Source: an uncultured Lachnospiraceae bacterium (GTDB lineage: Bacteria; Bacillota_A; Clostridia; Lachnospirales; Lachnospiraceae). Taken from it: 6,517 nt of DNA. Position 1 is the stretch's first letter, and each line of letters starts with the position of its first letter. The position numbers and the translations under genes were made by a program. This document shows positions 5,097-6,517 of the stretch, one piece after another. Under the pieces are notes generated by a model. That model was not told the origin of the DNA. It did not search any database and saw only the letters and a program-made list of their open reading frames with translations. The stretch spans positions 1-6,517 of the forward strand of contig CAMWWF010000173.1 of the NCBI GenBank assembly GCA_947177885.1, in the 5' to 3' direction.

Positions 5097-5987
5097 ATGG
5101 ATGAGAAACGGAATCAAAATTTAATGCAGCTGATCAAAAGAGTTCACGGTCTGGTGGAGAATCCCGATATTGAAAAGCACAGACAGTCTCAGGATTACAT
5201 TGGAGCGATCTTAAGCAATTCAAAGGATATACAGTACCGCGAGATCGATATCGACGGTATGTATGGCGAGTGGATCAGCGTCAATCGCGCCCATATGAAA
5301 AAGTATGTGATCCTGCACTGTCACGGGGGCGGGTATTCTACCGGAAGCAGTATGTACGCGAGGACGCTGACTTCCAAGCTTGCCATGTCCACCTCCATGG
5401 ATGTGCTCTGCTTTGACTACAGGCTGGCGCCGGAATATCCCTGTCCCGCAGCTCTGGAGGATGCCATGAAGGTGTGGAATTATCTGATGCTTCTGGGGTA
5501 TGGAGCAAGGGATATCATCCTCACGGGAGATTCCGCAGGCGGTAACCTTGCCCTTGCGCTGGTGCTGAAGCTGAAAGGGGAGGGACGCCTGCTGCCAAGA
5601 GGACTTGCCCTGATGTCCCCCTGGACCGATCTTACTTCCTCCGGGGAATCCTTTGGGACCAAAGCGGCTGTGGATCCCGTTCTGGACAAAGAATACATAG
5701 ACCGCATGATCCTGGCTTACGTCAAAGACCGGGACTTAAAGGATCCGCTGATATCCCCCCTGTTCGGTGACTTTACCGGATTTCCGCCCACCTATATCCA
5801 GGTGGGGGAAAATGAGATACTGCTGAGCGATTCCACGCGGCTTCATCAGGCGTTTGTAGATGTGAATGTGTCTGTGCGGATGGATATCTATCCGGGGATG
5901 TGGCATGTATTTCAGATGTCCCCTGTGAAGGCGGCGCGGGATGCCATGGATAAAAACGCGGAATTTATTTACGATATCTGCCGCTGA
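5097..5987 (+). CDS. alpha/beta hydrolase, HSL-type esterase/lipase family
   Basis: The 296-residue protein is a hormone-sensitive-lipase-type (family IV) carboxylesterase, cytoplasmic by the absence of a signal peptide. The oxyanion-hole motif HGGG is at 76-79. The nucleophile elbow GDSAGG is at 144-149 with catalytic S146. The catalytic His is probably H270 in GMWHVF. The acid residue lies in GENEILLSDS (237-246); family alignment puts it at E240, where Asp is usual, with D245 as the alternative. DYRLAPEYP (107-115) is the conserved strand after the oxyanion loop. Length is normal for the family. Substrates are probably short- to medium-chain acyl esters. It lies downstream of an acyltransferase and a membrane protein on the same strand, so it may remove the group that the first enzyme adds; that link is inferred. 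GTG 5043 would add 18 unconserved residues. Confidence 0.92.
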   Translation: MDEKRNQNLMQLIKRVHGLVENPDIEKHRQSQDYIGAILSNSKDIQYREIDIDGMYGEWISVNRAHMKKYVILHCHGGGYSTGSSMYARTLTSKLAMSTSMDVLCFDYRLAPEYPCPAALEDAMKVWNYLMLLGYGARDIILTGDSAGGNLALALVLKLKGEGRLLPRGLALMSPWTDLTSSGESFGTKAAVDPVLDKEYIDRMILAYVKDRDLKDPLISPLFGDFTGFPPTYIQVGENEILLSDSTRLHQAFVDVNVSVRMDIYPGMWHVFQMSPVKAARDAMDKNAEFIYDICR

Positions 5988-5989
5988 CA

Positions 5990-6053
5990 GCGTGTAAAGA
6001 AATTCGAAACGGTCAAAGTGCGCCCGTAAAGAATTTTTAGTGTGCTTACACGC
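5990..6053 (+). other. long imperfect hairpin after the hydrolase
   Basis: GCGTGTAA (5990-5997) pairs perfectly with TTACACGC (6046-6053). After an unpaired 3'-side segment, AGAAATTC (5998-6005 region) pairs with GAATTTTT (6031-6038 region), and ACGG (6009-6012) with CCGT (6024-6027). It starts two bases after the stop codon. No T-run follows directly. It may form the 3' end of the operon transcript or part of a long leader of dgt. Confidence 0.45.
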
Positions 6054-6080
6054 GGAAGAACGCAGGAGCATTGTTCTTCC
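6054..6080 (+). terminator. perfect 8-bp stem-loop abutting the previous hairpin, no T-tract
   Basis: GGAAGAAC (6054-6061) and GTTCTTCC (6073-6080) form a perfect stem with an 11-base loop. It begins at the base after the 5990-6053 hairpin, so the two could stack. It is the best candidate 3' end for the cluster, although CGGACTTG follows it and not a T-run. Confidence 0.4.
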
Positions 6081-6094
6081 CGGACTTGTGCCTG

Positions 6095-6163
6095 TTGTTT
6101 GTGCCGCAAAGAAAAATAAAATAGAAAGAAGGAATTTCTATCCCGATGCAGAATATTTATAAT
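6095..6163 (+). promoter_or_regulatory. region with two weak promoter candidates for dgt
   Basis: Candidate one is TTGTTT (6095-6100), 16 bases, TAAAAT (6117-6122). Candidate two has a perfect TATAAT (6158-6163) but a poor -35, TTTCTA (6135-6140), at 17 bases; that -35 also falls in a 7-bp hairpin ATAGAAA/TTTCTAT (6121-6127 with 6135-6141). Either would give dgt a leader of roughly 95-135 bases. The remaining bases of the 5988-6264 gap show nothing else I can support. Confidence 0.35.
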
Positions 6164-6264
6164 AGGAGAATGGTTTCCTGCTTAGGGACAGTCGCAGAAT
6201 AAAGCGCGAAATATATTTCAGGGCTGTTCCTCGTGGCGCAGACAGCGTCAGAAAAGAGGCAGAC

Positions 6265-6517
6265 ATGACAATTAGAGAAAACCTGGAGCAGAGGGAGAAG
6301 GAGTATCTGAGTCCTTATGCTTCACTCAGTATGAATTCGAAGGGAAGGAGCAGACCGGAGATAGAGTGTGATATCCGTCCCTCATTCCAGCGGGACAGGG
6401 ACAAGATATTGCACTGTAAGGCTTTTCGGCGATTGAAGGACAAGACACAGGGATTTCTGTCGCCGGAGGGGGATCATTACCGGACCCGTCTGACCCATAA
6501 CATGGAGGTCTCCCAGA
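6265..6517 (+). CDS. dgt: deoxyguanosine triphosphate triphosphohydrolase, N-terminal part (cut by window end)
   Basis: The visible 84 residues carry the N-terminal signature of dGTPases of the HD superfamily: RDRDKILH (43-50), [10 protein letters not shown] (53-62) and [16 protein letters not shown] (69-84). H78 is the first metal-binding His of the HD site. The enzyme cleaves dGTP, and in some members other dNTPs, to deoxynucleoside and triphosphate in the cytoplasm, so it tunes dNTP pools. The frame is open to the last base. ATG 6265 has a modest ribosome binding site (AGAGG, 6255-6259) and a typical N-terminal spacing to RDRD. In many Clostridia dgt precedes dnaG and the main sigma factor gene; the window ends too early to see this. 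Confidence 0.93.
   Translation, partial: MTIRENLEQREKEYLSPYASLSMNSKGRSRPEIECDIRPSFQRDRDKILHCKAFRRLKDKTQGFLSPEGDHYRTRLTHNMEVSQ

Noticed and set aside
6165..6202. Ten-codon ORF at ATG 6170 after AGGAG
   Set aside because: The AGGAG is only one base from the ATG, too close for initiation, and the peptide is very short.

Overview
The window looks like chromosomal DNA from a low-to-mid GC Gram-positive, most likely a gut-type Clostridia of the Lachnospiraceae kind. The reasons are strong AGGAGG-type ribosome binding sites, a near-consensus sigma-A promoter in front of a tRNA that lacks an encoded CCA, and the type of genes present. The assignment is inference from style and gene content. All supported genes are on the + strand, and no transposase, integrase or CRISPR array is visible.

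Layout from left to right. (1) 115-1305 encodes a 396-residue protein without Cys, Trp or His. It carries two copies of a module resembling the C-terminal part of the flagellar cap protein FliD, joined by a Ser/Thr/Ala/Gly linker. (2) 1459-1662 is a compact tRNA-Leu(CAG) unit: A/T-rich UP-like element, TTGACT-17-TATAAT promoter, tRNA and intrinsic terminator. (3) Directly after that terminator, 1663-1789 folds into a long imperfect hairpin with internal stems that ends about 10 bases before the ribosome binding site of tatD (1808-2590). TatD is a metal-dependent DNase of the E. coli TatD type. (4) 2692-2810 is a second structured element, a multi-branched fold closed by a perfect 12-bp stem. 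It lies just upstream of a three-gene cluster. (5) That cluster (2841-5987) encodes a condensation-fold acyltransferase with an HHxxxDG motif, a zinc-ribbon protein with about six membrane segments (DUF6320-like) and an HSL-type alpha/beta hydrolase. A 15-codon ORF with a good ribosome binding site precedes the hydrolase. (6) After a 277-base gene-free stretch with two abutting hairpins and only weak promoter candidates, the 5' end of dgt (dGTP triphosphohydrolase) starts at 6265 and runs off the window.

The most interesting material is the acyltransferase / zinc-ribbon membrane protein / esterase cluster, which reads like an unassigned acyl-transfer and acyl-removal system at the membrane, and the two structured intergenic elements upstream of tatD and of this cluster. 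Neither element matches a riboswitch class that I can recognise by eye. Protein-coding transcripts here tend to end in strong hairpins without a T-tract; only the tRNA has a classic intrinsic terminator.
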